From the NCBI GenBank assembly GCA_964350695.1, contig CAYGKM010000010.1:1-64000 (forward strand): a stretch of DNA of 64,000 bases, given 5' to 3'. The translations under genes were made by a program, and so were the position numbers. Numbering within the stretch: the first letter of the stretch is position 1; each line of letters starts with the position of its first letter. The notes beneath the pieces are model-generated. The model was not told the DNA's origin and did not search any database. It was given only the letters and a program-made list of their open reading frames with translations. The DNA is from TMED27 sp964350695. Its GTDB lineage: Bacteria; Pseudomonadota; Alphaproteobacteria; Micavibrionales; Micavibrionaceae. This document shows positions 32,453-41,428 of this stretch, piece by piece.

Positions 32453-34393
32453 CTACGCAGCTCTTTGTTTTTTATCTTTGCGCTTCACATGACGAAGAAG
32501 CGCCACAATCGCTGCCGGTGTTACACCGGGAATTCTCGATGCCGCACCAAGCGTAGCAGGACGCGCCTGCTCCAATTTTGAACGCACCTCATTCGATAGA
32601 CTGCCAACCTCCGCATAATCCAAACCCGCAGGAAGCGTCAAAGCCTCATCTTTTCGAAACGCCGCAATATCGGCGTCATGGCGATCCATGTATTTTGAAT
32701 AAAGCGCATCGCACTCAATCTGCTCGCGGATATCAGGCTCGACAGCCTCAAGCTGCGGCCAAACACCCTGAACCTGCTCCCAGTCAACATCGGGATAAGA
32801 TAAAAGATCCGAAGCGCTTCTGCGCACACCGTCTTTATTGACGCCGATGCCATGCGCCTCAAGTTCATTCGGCGTCGCACTCAGCGACAAAACCATCGCG
32901 CGCGCCGCATTAAGCTTCTCTGATTTTTCAGTCCAGATTTTTTCACGTGAAACGCCAACACATCCGATCGCGAGCCCCTTAGCCGTTAAACGCTGATCGG
33001 CATTATCTGCACGCAACCGCAAACGATATTCGGCTCGAGATGTAAACATACGATATGGCTCTGGCGCACCGCGCGTAATCAAATCATCAATCAAGACCCC
33101 GATATAGGCATCGGCGCGATCAAGCGTAAAAATCTCCGCATTTTCGCGTAATGTTTCACGTGAATCATCCACAGACTTACCCCCAGATTGATGTATAACT
33201 TTAGCCTGCAACGCCGCATTAATCCCCGCCATCAACCCTTGCGCGGCGGCTTCTTCATACCCGGTCGTACCGTTAATCTGCCCCGCCAGAAAAAGCCCGC
33301 TTACACGCTTACTCTCAAGCGTATTTTTCAAATCCCGCGGATCACAATAATCATATTCAATCGCATATCCCCATTCGAGCACCTTCACATTTTCAAGACC
33401 TTTAATTGTGCGGATATACGCATCCTGCACATCAATAGGCAGCGACGTTGATATGCCATTCGGATACACCGTATGATCATCCAAACCTTCCGGCTCAAGA
33501 AAAATTTGATGGCGCGTTTTATCGGCAAAGCGCGAAACCTTATCCTCAATAGAGGGGCAATAGCGCGGCCCGACGCCGGTAATATTCCCTGAATACATCG
33601 CTGATTTATGAAGGTTATCAGCAATAATTTTATGCGTGTCTTCATTTGTATAGGTGATGTGGCAGGCAATCTGCGGAACACTAATATCTTGATTCATATA
33701 CGAAAACGCCAAAGGCGGTGTATCACCAAGCTGCTCCTCGCAAACATCCCAATCAATCGTGCGCCCATCAAGGCGGGCAGGAGTGCCGGTCTTTAAACGC
33801 CCAAGCGGAAAGCCTAAACGATCCAGCGTTTCCGCCAGCCCGATTGACGGCGCCTCAACGCCGCCCGCTTCTTTTACCCGCCCCGCAGGAATCTGCTCCT
33901 CACCGCGGTGAATCACCCCGCGCAAAAAAGTTCCTGTCGTTATCACAACCGCGCCGCATTTAAATTCGCGGCCATCCAATGTCTTCAAACCGATAACATC
34001 ATTATGCGCATCCAGAATAAGGTCGTCCGCGCCGCCTTCAACCAACGTCAAATTCGGCGTATCTTTAAGCTCCGCCTGCATCGCCTCGCGGTAAAGCTTG
34101 CGGTCTGCCTGCGCACGAGGACCACGAACAGCCGGACCCTTGGATGCATTAAGCATCCGAAACTGAATACCCGCTTGATCGATAATGCGCCCCATAACCC
34201 CGTCAAGCGCATCAATCTCCCGCACCAAATGCCCTTTACCAAGCCCGCCAATCGCGGGGTTGCAGGACATCACGCCAATTGTATCAAGATTATGCGTCAA
34301 TAAAGCCGTAGCAACGCCCATCCGCGCAGAGGCCGCCGCCGCCTCACAGCCCGCATGCCCGCCACCAACAATAATCACATCGAATTCGTTATC
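32453..34393 (-). CDS. mnmG: tRNA uridine-5-carboxymethylaminomethyl modification enzyme MnmG
   Basis: 646 aa from the ATG at 34393; an ATG six codons earlier (34411) is the alternative. With MnmE it adds the cmnm5 group to U34 of tRNAs. It is FAD-dependent: FDVIIVGGGHAGCEAA is the dinucleotide-binding loop, and GDLG-type features SCNPAIGGLGKGHLVREIDALDG and AGQINGTTGYEEAAAQGL are the GidA signatures. The C-terminal MnmE-binding domain ends in a short basic tail (KRKDKKQRAA). Two parS sites are inside the gene. Confidence 0.97.
   Translation of the reverse strand, partial: DNEFDVIIVGGGHAGCEAAAASARMGVATALLTHNLDTIGVMSCNPAIGGLGKGHLVREIDALDGVMGRIIDQAGIQFRMLNASKGPAVRGPRAQADRKLYREAMQAELKDTPNLTLVEGGADDLILDAHNDVIGLKTLDGREFKCGAVVITTGTFLRGVIHRGEEQIPAGRVKEAGGVEAPSIGLAETLDRLGFPLGRLKTGTPARLDGRTIDWDVCEEQLGDTPPLAFSYMNQDISVPQIACHITYTNEDTHKIIADNLHKSAMYSGNITGVGPRYCPSIEDKVSRFADKTRHQIFLEPEGLDDHTVYPNGISTSLPIDVQDAYIRTIKGLENVKVLEWGYAIEYDYCDPRDLKNTLESKRVSGLFLAGQINGTTGYEEAAAQGLMAGINAALQAKVIHQSGGKSVDDSRETLRENAEIFTLDRADAYIGVLIDDLITRGAPEPYRMFTSRAEYRLRLRADNADQRLTAKGLAIGCVGVSREKIWTEKSEKLNAARAMVLSLSATPNELEAHGIGVNKDGVRRSASDLLSYPDVDWEQVQGVWPQLEAVEPDIREQIECDALYSKYMDRHDADIAAFRKDEALTLPAGLDYAEVGSLSNEVRSKLEQARPATLGAASRIPGVTPAAIVALLRHVKRKDKKQRAA
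32939..32954. promoter_or_regulatory. parS-like site in mnmG
   Basis: TTTTTCACGTGAAACG, 14 of 16 matches; the palindromic core TTTCACGTGAAA is intact. Inside mnmG, read as GVSREKIW. Confidence 0.75.
33152..33167. promoter_or_regulatory. parS site in mnmG
   Basis: TGTTTCACGTGAATCA, 15 of 16 matches to parS. Inside mnmG, read as DDSRETLRE. Confidence 0.85.
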
Positions 34394-34517
34394 CATGGCG
34401 GCTTTATACATTTTTTATGCGAAAAAATACAGGTTTTATTTTTTCTGGAAATAATCTTTGACGGGAATAAGTTGATTGCACTATGAAGTCCTAAACGTCT
34501 GATCTGAGTGTTAAACA

Positions 34518-34922
34518 ATGAGCAAGCAAACAAAATCCGCGATAGAACATATGACTGATAAGAGATTCCAAAAATCTCTGCGTAAAGCCAAAGAAAAATT
34601 CGAGGCCCATTTCGAAAACGCTACTGAAGTTTATATGGATTTTATGACTGACCCTTACGTAACTGAACGCATGGGCGGACATCCTTATTCTATCTACCTT
34701 ACAAGATATTTCACACAACGCGCGCTAGCATATCACGGAATCACCAAAAAACGCCCAGAGTATGGATACAAAAAACTTATGAGAGGATTTGGCGAAGTTA
34801 GCGCTGGCGATGAAATTAAACGCCCAACAAAAAAGAAAATGCGAAAAACAGCAGAAAGCCACATTAAGAAGTTAGTTTTAAAACCGGAGTACAGAGACGA
34901 CTTCGTGCCTATCGCAGCTTAA
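34518..34922 (+). CDS. Hypothetical protein, 134 aa
   Basis: No family recognised. It is very basic in the C-terminal half (GDEIKRPTKKKMRKTAESHI) and helix-rich, with no signal or membrane segment. Codons look more A/T-rich than its neighbours. It is on the opposite strand to mnmG and mnmE and fills the gap between them, ending one base before the mnmE stop. Its position and composition suggest a recent insertion. Confidence 0.55.
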   Translation: MSKQTKSAIEHMTDKRFQKSLRKAKEKFEAHFENATEVYMDFMTDPYVTERMGGHPYSIYLTRYFTQRALAYHGITKKRPEYGYKKLMRGFGEVSAGDEIKRPTKKKMRKTAESHIKKLVLKPEYRDDFVPIAA

Positions 34923-36257
34923 TCACTTACCGATACAAAAATCCCTGAAGATCACATCGAGCAAATCTTCCACATCGACCTTGCCGGTAATGCGCCCCAA
35001 TGCGCGTACGGCTAAACGCACATCCTCCGCCAGCAATTCAGGAAGCGCCGCCTCTTTCGTGCGTTGAAGACACGCCAGCGCCTCTTGCAAATGCACGCGA
35101 TGCCGCTCACGAGTCAAAGAAGGAACTTCCCCCGGGGCATAGTTTTTCTCGATTTTTTCTCTTAAGGTCTTTAAAAGCGCAGGCAAACCCGCCCCCGTTT
35201 TCGCGGAAACTTCAATCGATCCATCAATGGGCGTATCGGCCCGCACATCATCAACCTTATTCGTGACCAAAATCGCGCGCTCATCAATCAGGTTCAATGT
35301 ATGCGGATCAGGCATAATCTCGACCCCGTCAAAAACCAGAAGCGTAATATCCGCCTCCGCTGCATGCTTTAAGGCCCGCCGTATCCCTTCGGCCTCGATG
35401 CCGTCTTGCCCGTCTGTGCCAATCTGATCAGGGCGAAGCCCCGCCGTATCCGCCAAAATAACCGGATACCCCGCAACATCTAAATGCACCTCGATAACAT
35501 CGCGAGTTGTGCCCGCTGTGGCTGATGTAATCGCTGCCTCACGCTGCACTAAAGCATTGATTAAACTCGATTTTCCAGCGTTCGGCGCGCCGATAATAGC
35601 AACGCGGATTCCGTCCCGTAGCCGCTCTCCGCGGCGGTTATCATCTAAATGTGACGCGATCGCGCTAATAATTCCATCAATCGCCGCGCTCACTTCCGGC
35701 GCAATGCCTTCAGGCAAATCCTCGTCGGGAAATTCAATATCCGCTTCCAAATGCGCAAGCGTCTTTTTCAAGCCTTCCGTCCAATCCCAATATAGCCTTG
35801 AAAGCGCGCCATCCATTTGCCCTAGCGCCTGAATTTTCTGCGCCTGCGTCTCCGCATCAATCAAATCCGCCACCGCCTCGGCGGCGGTCAAATCCATCTT
35901 ACCGTTTTCAAAAGCGCGGCGCGTAAACTCCCCCGGTTCCGCCATGCGTAAATTCTGCATCCGCCCAAGCGCGCCCAAAACGTATTGAATAACAGCCTTA
36001 CCGCCATGAAGATGAAATTCCACAACATCTTCGCCCGTATAACTGGCCGGCGATTGAAAAGGAAGAACCAGCGCCTGATCGAGCGCCGCACCGGTATCGG
36101 GATTTTTTAACGCCATCAGTTTGGAAACTCGCGGCTTAAAACCTTTCGCACCCGTAAGCGCCGCCAAAGCCGTCCAGCTCTGCGGCCCCGACACGCGCAC
36201 CACCGCAACGCCCGATCGTCCCGGCGCACTTGCTAATGCAAAGATTGTATCGCTCAT
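34923..36257 (-). CDS. mnmE: tRNA modification GTPase MnmE
   Basis: 444 aa from the ATG at 36257 (AGGGA 6 nt upstream); upstream in-frame codons to 36362 are not part of the family. With MnmG it makes the cmnm5 group on U34 tRNA. The THF-binding N-domain (TIFALASAPGRSGVAVVRVSG) is followed by the G domain with G1 GAPNAGKSSLINAL, G2/G3 TAGTTRDVIEVHLD and DTAGLR, and G4 TNKVDD. The C-terminal zinc-like end DVIFRDFCIGK contains the catalytic Cys motif CIGK. Confidence 0.96.
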   Translation of the reverse strand: MSDTIFALASAPGRSGVAVVRVSGPQSWTALAALTGAKGFKPRVSKLMALKNPDTGAALDQALVLPFQSPASYTGEDVVEFHLHGGKAVIQYVLGALGRMQNLRMAEPGEFTRRAFENGKMDLTAAEAVADLIDAETQAQKIQALGQMDGALSRLYWDWTEGLKKTLAHLEADIEFPDEDLPEGIAPEVSAAIDGIISAIASHLDDNRRGERLRDGIRVAIIGAPNAGKSSLINALVQREAAITSATAGTTRDVIEVHLDVAGYPVILADTAGLRPDQIGTDGQDGIEAEGIRRALKHAAEADITLLVFDGVEIMPDPHTLNLIDERAILVTNKVDDVRADTPIDGSIEVSAKTGAGLPALLKTLREKIEKNYAPGEVPSLTRERHRVHLQEALACLQRTKEAALPELLAEDVRLAVRALGRITGKVDVEDLLDVIFRDFCIGK

Positions 36258-36379
36258 ATTCATCCCTATACTTTGATATGATGCGACGTTTTTAACACAA
36301 TTCATAAAGCCTGCACCATGCTTTTGCACAACGTTAAAACATGGACTACAATGAAGCCGCACTTAGACAAGGATGCCGA

Positions 36380-37852
36380 ATGACCGACACCCCGCCATAT
36401 GACGAGCCCGCGGCGGATATCAATGCGCAGATCAAAGCCCGCGCCTTGGAGCACATGCAAAGCGCCGTAAAAGGCAACGGCGTAAATCCTGAAGATGTGA
36501 AAATCGAAAAATACGAACCGGAGGCCTTGGAGTTTCTGGCCGTCACAACCCTTACACCCGATACAAAACTCTCGATAAAACGCCAAGGCGGCAAAGTCAC
36601 CGGCCCGATGCTGGTCGACAGCGCCAATCAATTTCAGGAAGTCACCAACAAAGAAGTCGTCAAAATCACCCGCAGCGCCGATGTCATTCACCGTATTAAA
36701 GAAGCGATCATGACGCGCAAAGACAAGGGCCTTGCCGTTAAAAACGAACTCATAAAATTCCTGTTTCTACATCGTGACTTCGTCGCCCATGAAGCCTGTC
36801 AGGTCTGTAAATCCCAAGGCAAAATCAAATGCCCGCGCTGTCACGGAAAAGGCGAAGAACAATGCCCGCGTTGTCACGCCCGCGGCAGCGAAACCTGCCC
36901 GACATGCGGCGGGCGGCAATTCGTCGCAGGGCCGCAAGGCCAGAACCAAAATTGCCAGCGCTGCAATGGCAGCGGACGAACCCCATGCTCACAATGCCAC
37001 GAAGCCAAACAAATTAAATGCCTGCAATGTAAGGCCGCTGGCGTTCTTCAATGTACACAATGTAATGGGCACGGCTGGAATTCTGCAATCTGCCGCGCCG
37101 AAATCAACATGATCGGTAATTTCGATTTTGACCGCGAAGTCGTGCCGCCCAAAGCCATAAAAATCATTGAGAATATGGGCGCAGATCTGCAACATCACAC
37201 CATCATCGGCATCACAGAGCGTCCGCAAGACACGGAAAAAGAACAAAAAAATATTGAGATTTTCTATCACGTCAAAGTCCCGACAGCCCAAGCCGAATTT
37301 CAAATGAAGTCCTTAACCGTCCCCGCTTATATCTTCGGGACGCAAGGCATGCTTTTTGACACCCCGCCCTTCCTTGAAAAAATTATGGGCTCCGGCATAA
37401 AGGCATTGCAAAGCGCCGCCAAAGGCCACGGCGATGTAAACGAACATTTACAAAAAGCAGGCCGCTATAAAACGCTCGGCCAAATTATTCTCGCCACCTC
37501 AAAAACCACATCCGAAAAAGCCCTGCGCGCCATAATGCAAAAAAATTCTATCGGACTATCCGAAGAGGGCTGCAAAAAGCTCATCATCATGACCAAAATG
37601 GCACTCAAACTGATCGGCAAAAGACCGCGGCAAATCGGATACGCGCTAGGTCTGCTCTCTGCACTCGGACTTGGCGCCGCATATTTTATGCTGCTGCGCG
37701 CGAAAATCTCGCTCCCGCTGCCTCTTCCGCAAGAAGCGATAGACGGATGCGCCGCCATCGCGGCTCTCGCCATCGGCTATTTCATCAGCGATATTTACGC
37801 CAAAAAAGCGATCCATAAATCACTTCAATCTTTACTTGGAAAAAGCGCTTAA
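36380..37852 (+). CDS. DnaJ-type zinc-finger membrane protein without a J domain
   Basis: 490 aa from the ATG at 36380 (AAGGA 6 nt upstream). Residues about 140-235 contain eight CxxC pairs (CQVC, CPRC, CPRC, CPTC, CQRC, CSQC, CLQC, CTQC) in CxxCxGxG-like repeats, as in the DnaJ cysteine-rich domain; they could bind four zinc ions. There is no HPD-containing J domain. The N-terminal ~130 residues are helical and the C-terminal part has two membrane segments (YALGLLSALGLGAAYFMLL and AIAALAIGYFISDIYA). It may be a membrane-tethered chaperone-like protein. Confidence 0.72.
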   Translation: MTDTPPYDEPAADINAQIKARALEHMQSAVKGNGVNPEDVKIEKYEPEALEFLAVTTLTPDTKLSIKRQGGKVTGPMLVDSANQFQEVTNKEVVKITRSADVIHRIKEAIMTRKDKGLAVKNELIKFLFLHRDFVAHEACQVCKSQGKIKCPRCHGKGEEQCPRCHARGSETCPTCGGRQFVAGPQGQNQNCQRCNGSGRTPCSQCHEAKQIKCLQCKAAGVLQCTQCNGHGWNSAICRAEINMIGNFDFDREVVPPKAIKIIENMGADLQHHTIIGITERPQDTEKEQKNIEIFYHVKVPTAQAEFQMKSLTVPAYIFGTQGMLFDTPPFLEKIMGSGIKALQSAAKGHGDVNEHLQKAGRYKTLGQIILATSKTTSEKALRAIMQKNSIGLSEEGCKKLIIMTKMALKLIGKRPRQIGYALGLLSALGLGAAYFMLLRAKISLPLPLPQEAIDGCAAIAALAIGYFISDIYAKKAIHKSLQSLLGKSA

Positions 37853-37997
37853 AAGAAAAATGGCCGCCTCGAAATCTAAGATAAGATTTAACGAGACGAC
37901 CAGCGAGGCGAGGGACAGATCAATTAACAACTCTTGTGTTTATGTATCAGGATCACATTTTTCTAGGAAAGGAATGTGTCATTTTATCCTGTTTACA

Positions 37998-38594
37998 TTA
38001 ACGTTTCCAACGAAACTCATTGAGAGCTTGCAACGCTTCTTGCTTTTGACACTCTCTGTATGCAGTCACCGCGAGAGCAGAACGGCCACTGGTTACAGGT
38101 TGAGGATGCCAAAAGCCTATAGTTGCTTTTGTTTCGCTGGCTTTTGACTTTTTCGGCGGTGTGAGGGCAAATCGTACACCGAAAATAAGGCCAAGAGCTG
38201 CTGCTTTTCCAGCATCGCGCTGGGTCCGGTCCGAGAACTGTGGATGTGAGGAGGAGAGCAGGGGGAGGCAAGTATCCACCTGAACCGGGGAAGCTTTTTT
38301 TCTTTCAGTATAGTCACGCGAATGCGTGGCAACACTTTCAGAATTCTGTGAGAGGGGCTGAACATCGCTCATATGGCCGTAATATGTTTCAAACGACCAT
38401 GCGGGCCCGGCCGCAACACAAATACCGAGAATAAGAAGAGCCATCATCGCCGGCGGTATAAAAGCCGCGCGGGGATCCGTCTTCCAACGAGTAGAATTGA
38501 TAATACTTTTCATGGTACCCACCATTGTCATGCGCGCGATAATCTCGCGCTGCGAATTAAATTTTTCGGGGTCGGGTTTAAAGATGTGAACCAT
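37998..38594 (-). CDS. Hypothetical protein with one N-terminal membrane segment, 198 aa
   Basis: No family recognised. After a ~45-residue polar start there is one hydrophobic segment (FIPPAMMALLILGICVAAGPAWSF), ending in a possible signal peptidase-like site, so the rest is probably periplasmic. The C-terminal 120 residues are polar with two cysteines. No clear ribosome site before the first ATG; internal ATGs at codons 22 and 24 are alternatives. It is convergent with the zinc-finger gene. Confidence 0.5.
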   Translation of the reverse strand: MVHIFKPDPEKFNSQREIIARMTMVGTMKSIINSTRWKTDPRAAFIPPAMMALLILGICVAAGPAWSFETYYGHMSDVQPLSQNSESVATHSRDYTERKKASPVQVDTCLPLLSSSHPQFSDRTQRDAGKAAALGLIFGVRFALTPPKKSKASETKATIGFWHPQPVTSGRSALAVTAYRECQKQEALQALNEFRWKR

Positions 38595-38832
38595 GAGAAC
38601 AGCAAAATTATTTTTTGTTTTTATTTCTGCTGCCTTTAAACCGTATTAAAGAACCAAACCTTATATCTTCATCACACCATACTAAAGATATTATGGCAAA
38701 TATTATCGTTTCGATTTTAAAGAAGATTTATTTCGAATTTGAAATAACCTTTCACCGCACGGGCTTTATTTTTTGCTACAATATGATTAGATTATAGTGA
38801 CCAATTATTTGTAACCACAAAGGAACAAAGCC

Positions 38833-39366
38833 ATGCGCATCATTGATATGCCGGAATTCAAGGACAAGAAAGAAGTTCTAAGCTTCGAAACAACGACGCC
38901 TCTTAAGGACGCAATTAATGAAATGGCCGAAAGAAATTACGGCGCATGCCTTGTTACATCCAAGGGCACACTCGTCGGAATTTTCACTGAGCGCGATATT
39001 TTAAGAAAAGTCGTCGCCGGAAAAGGCGTCGATCTCGCAAAAGCGAAACTCAAAGACGTGATGTCTACCGAGCTTAAAACAGCCAAAGAAAAAGATATGG
39101 TTGCAGATTGTCTTCGCCGTATGAGCCAGGGGCGCTTTCGCCACATGCCCGTAGTAGACGACAAAGGTAAAATCCTAGGGATGCTCTCTCAAGGCGACTT
39201 CGTTGCTTTCACAATGAGTGATATCGCCCATCGCCTCAGCTCCGCTGCCAAAGCGGGCGTGCAAGACGGCAGCATAAAGCCCTTAATGATGATCGTGTCG
39301 ATCTTCCTCTATACGCTTGGCTTGCTATTCTTCCTTTCCGCAGGAAAGCACCTGTTCGGCTTTTAA
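38833..39366 (+). CDS. CBS-domain pair protein with a C-terminal membrane anchor
   Basis: 177 aa. Two CBS motifs are visible: LKDAINEMAERNYGACLVTS with VGIFTERDILRKVV, and ADCLRRMSQGRFRHMPVVDD with LGMLSQGDFVAF. Such pairs bind adenosyl nucleotides and regulate partners. A final hydrophobic stretch (LMMIVSIFLYTLGLLFFLSA) makes it a tail-anchored membrane protein, an unusual addition. The ribosome site AAAGGAACAAAGC is the same as that of the 197-aa gene at 311. It ends before a bidirectional terminator. Confidence 0.88.
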   Translation: MRIIDMPEFKDKKEVLSFETTTPLKDAINEMAERNYGACLVTSKGTLVGIFTERDILRKVVAGKGVDLAKAKLKDVMSTELKTAKEKDMVADCLRRMSQGRFRHMPVVDDKGKILGMLSQGDFVAFTMSDIAHRLSSAAKAGVQDGSIKPLMMIVSIFLYTLGLLFFLSAGKHLFGF

Positions 39367-39384
39367 GATTTAAATTTCAAGCAC

Positions 39385-39424
39385 AAAAAACCCTCCGCGA
39401 CCAATGATTGCCGGAGGGTTTTTT
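39385..39424. terminator. Bidirectional Rho-independent terminator
   Basis: AAAAAACCCTCCG (39385-39397) and CGGAGGGTTTTTT (39412-39424) form a 13-bp hairpin with A and T tracts on both sides of a 14-base loop. It sits between the plus-strand CBS gene (ends 39366) and the minus-strand rho gene (ends 39443) and can terminate both. Confidence 0.88.
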
Positions 39425-39442
39425 AATTCTGAATTTTTTAAA

Positions 39443-40699
39443 TTACTGATTCATAGAGTTGAAGAATTCATCATTATTCTTCGTCTGCTTCATCTTACCA
39501 AGCAGGAATTCAACTGCGTCGATCGTGCCCATCGGGTTAAGAATGCGGCGAAGAACCCACATTTTCTGCAAGGTGTCTTTATCAACCAGAAGCTCTTCTT
39601 TCCGTGTACCGGATTTTTGAATATCAATTGCTGGGAAGACGCGCTTATCGGAAATCTTACGATCAAGTACAATCTCTGAGTTACCTGTACCTTTGAATTC
39701 CTCGAAAATCACCTCGTCCATACGTGAGCCTGTATCAATCAACGCTGTAGCGATAATCGTCAAAGATCCGCCTTGCTCAACGTTACGGGCCGCACCAAAG
39801 AAACGTTTCGGACGTTGAAGCGCATTGGCATCCACACCCCCTGTCAAAACTTTACCGGATGAGGGCACAACGGTGTTGTACGCCCGCGCCAAACGCGTGA
39901 TAGAATCCAGCAAAATAATCACATCGCGCTTATGCTCTACCAATCTTTTCGCTTTTTCCATGACCATTTCCGCAACCTGCACGTGACGGCTTGCCGGTTC
40001 ATCGAACGTCGAAGATACAACCTCGCCATGAACGCTGCGCGCCATATCGGTCACCTCTTCAGGGCGCTCATCAATAAGCAATACAATAAGATAGGCTTCA
40101 GGGTGATTAGCCGCTATCGATTTTGCAATTTCTTGCAACATCACGGTCTTACCCGTACGCGGCGGTGCCACGATCAACGCACGCTGGCCAAAACCAATCG
40201 GAGACGTTAGCTCGATGACGCGCTGAACATTGTCTTTCTTCGTCGGATCATCAAGCTCAAGCTTGATCTTACGCTCGGGATAAAGCGGCGTCAGGTTATC
40301 AAAGTTGATGCGGTGACGAAGCTTTTCAGGCGCTTCATTGTTAATAGAACCCACGCGCAGAAGCGCAAAATAACGCTCGGAATCTTTAGGAGCGCGAATA
40401 CCGCCCTCTACAATATCCCCTGTGCGAAGGCCGAAACGGCGCACTTGTGACGGCGAAACATAAATATCATCCGGCCCGGGAAGGTAGTTTTCTTCAGGAG
40501 AACGAAGGAACCCGAAACCATCTTGAAGAACTTCCAAAACGCCCGTTCCGGAGATCGGAACATCTTGCTGCGCGAGCTGCTTCAAGATCGCAAACATCAT
40601 GTCTTGCTTTCGCATCGCTGCGCAATTTTCAATTTCCAGCTCTTCTGCAAACGCCAAAAGTTCCGCTGGTGAGCGTGTTTTCAGTTCTTGTAAGTTCAT
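39443..40699 (-). CDS. rho: Transcription termination factor Rho
   Basis: 418 aa, the usual length of compact Rho. The hexameric RNA translocase: N-terminal RNA-binding fold with the Rho_N helices and the CSD-like motif GTGVLEVLQDGFGFLRSPE; Walker A GQRALIVAPPRTGKTVMLQ; Walker B VIILLDSITRLARAYN; Q- and R-loop GVDANALQRPKRFFGAARN. It lies after hemJ in the gene order hemE-hemH-hemJ-rho typical of alphaproteobacteria. Confidence 0.97.
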   Translation of the reverse strand: MNLQELKTRSPAELLAFAEELEIENCAAMRKQDMMFAILKQLAQQDVPISGTGVLEVLQDGFGFLRSPEENYLPGPDDIYVSPSQVRRFGLRTGDIVEGGIRAPKDSERYFALLRVGSINNEAPEKLRHRINFDNLTPLYPERKIKLELDDPTKKDNVQRVIELTSPIGFGQRALIVAPPRTGKTVMLQEIAKSIAANHPEAYLIVLLIDERPEEVTDMARSVHGEVVSSTFDEPASRHVQVAEMVMEKAKRLVEHKRDVIILLDSITRLARAYNTVVPSSGKVLTGGVDANALQRPKRFFGAARNVEQGGSLTIIATALIDTGSRMDEVIFEEFKGTGNSEIVLDRKISDKRVFPAIDIQKSGTRKEELLVDKDTLQKMWVLRRILNPMGTIDAVEFLLGKMKQTKNNDEFFNSMNQ

Positions 40700-40978
40700 T
40701 TTGGGTCTTTAAACCTGTGTTAGTGCGTTAAAATTTTAATGTTTGGGGAAATACTTTTAAATTCTCGGAGTTTTTTAATCTATAGGGGGTTGGCTTACCG
40801 CCATGCTCTTCTTCTAAAAGCGCTCTATTTAAACAGCCAGAGCCATACTCTCGGCTCCCCTTAAAAATTCCAAAATTTTATGGATTTAACTTTAAGATCA
40901 AGTTCATATACCCATAACAATATATATGAGTCAAGCCCTTATCTTCTTCCACCTTAAATCATAGATATTTCTAAAATC
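40700..40978 (-). other. Long leader of rho
   Basis: A 279-bp gap between rho and hemJ, same strand, A/T-rich. On the minus strand it has a hairpin with GAGCC/GGCTC arms (near 40846-40862) and a 9-codon open frame (MAVSQPPID) starting at 40805 after AGAAGAAGAG. In E. coli rho is autoregulated through its leader, and this one could do so. I see no gene or other RNA here. Confidence 0.35.
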
Positions 40979-41428
40979 TTAAAATGGCTGGACAACTGCT
41001 AAAATAACGATCGCAATCATCAGCACCGTCGGCGCTTCGTTCAATATTCTGAAATATTTCGCACTCTTCGTGTTTTGATCATTCGCAAAGCGCCGAACAT
41101 TCGCTGCCAAAATCCCATGCGCGCCCGACATCAAAACCACGAATAACAATTTCGCATGCATCCATCCTTGGCCGCTCATTATAGACGGGTTTGCAATAAT
41201 CATAGATAGCCCCAAAATCCAGGCCGCAATCATCGCTGGGGTCATAATATATTTAAGCAGCCTGCGCTCCATCACCTTAAAGGTCTCGGATGTATCCGAT
41301 CCTTTTTCCGCATCCACATGATAAACAAAAAGCCGCGGCAAATAGAGCATACCCGCCATCCACGATATAACGGCAATAATATGAAGCGCCCGAAGCCATT
41401 CATAATTCATGGATAAAAATTCCTGCAT
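40979..41428 (-). CDS. hemJ: Protoporphyrinogen oxidase HemJ
   Basis: 149 aa with four membrane helices. HemJ makes protoporphyrin IX in most alphaproteobacteria that lack HemY/HemG. Conserved His (LRALHIIAVISWMAGMLYLPRLFVYH) and the LLKYIMTP Lys are present. It ends one base before hemH begins, so it is translationally joined to it and to hemE: the last steps of haem synthesis are grouped. Confidence 0.93.
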   Translation of the reverse strand: MQEFLSMNYEWLRALHIIAVISWMAGMLYLPRLFVYHVDAEKGSDTSETFKVMERRLLKYIMTPAMIAAWILGLSMIIANPSIMSGQGWMHAKLLFVVLMSGAHGILAANVRRFANDQNTKSAKYFRILNEAPTVLMIAIVILAVVQPF

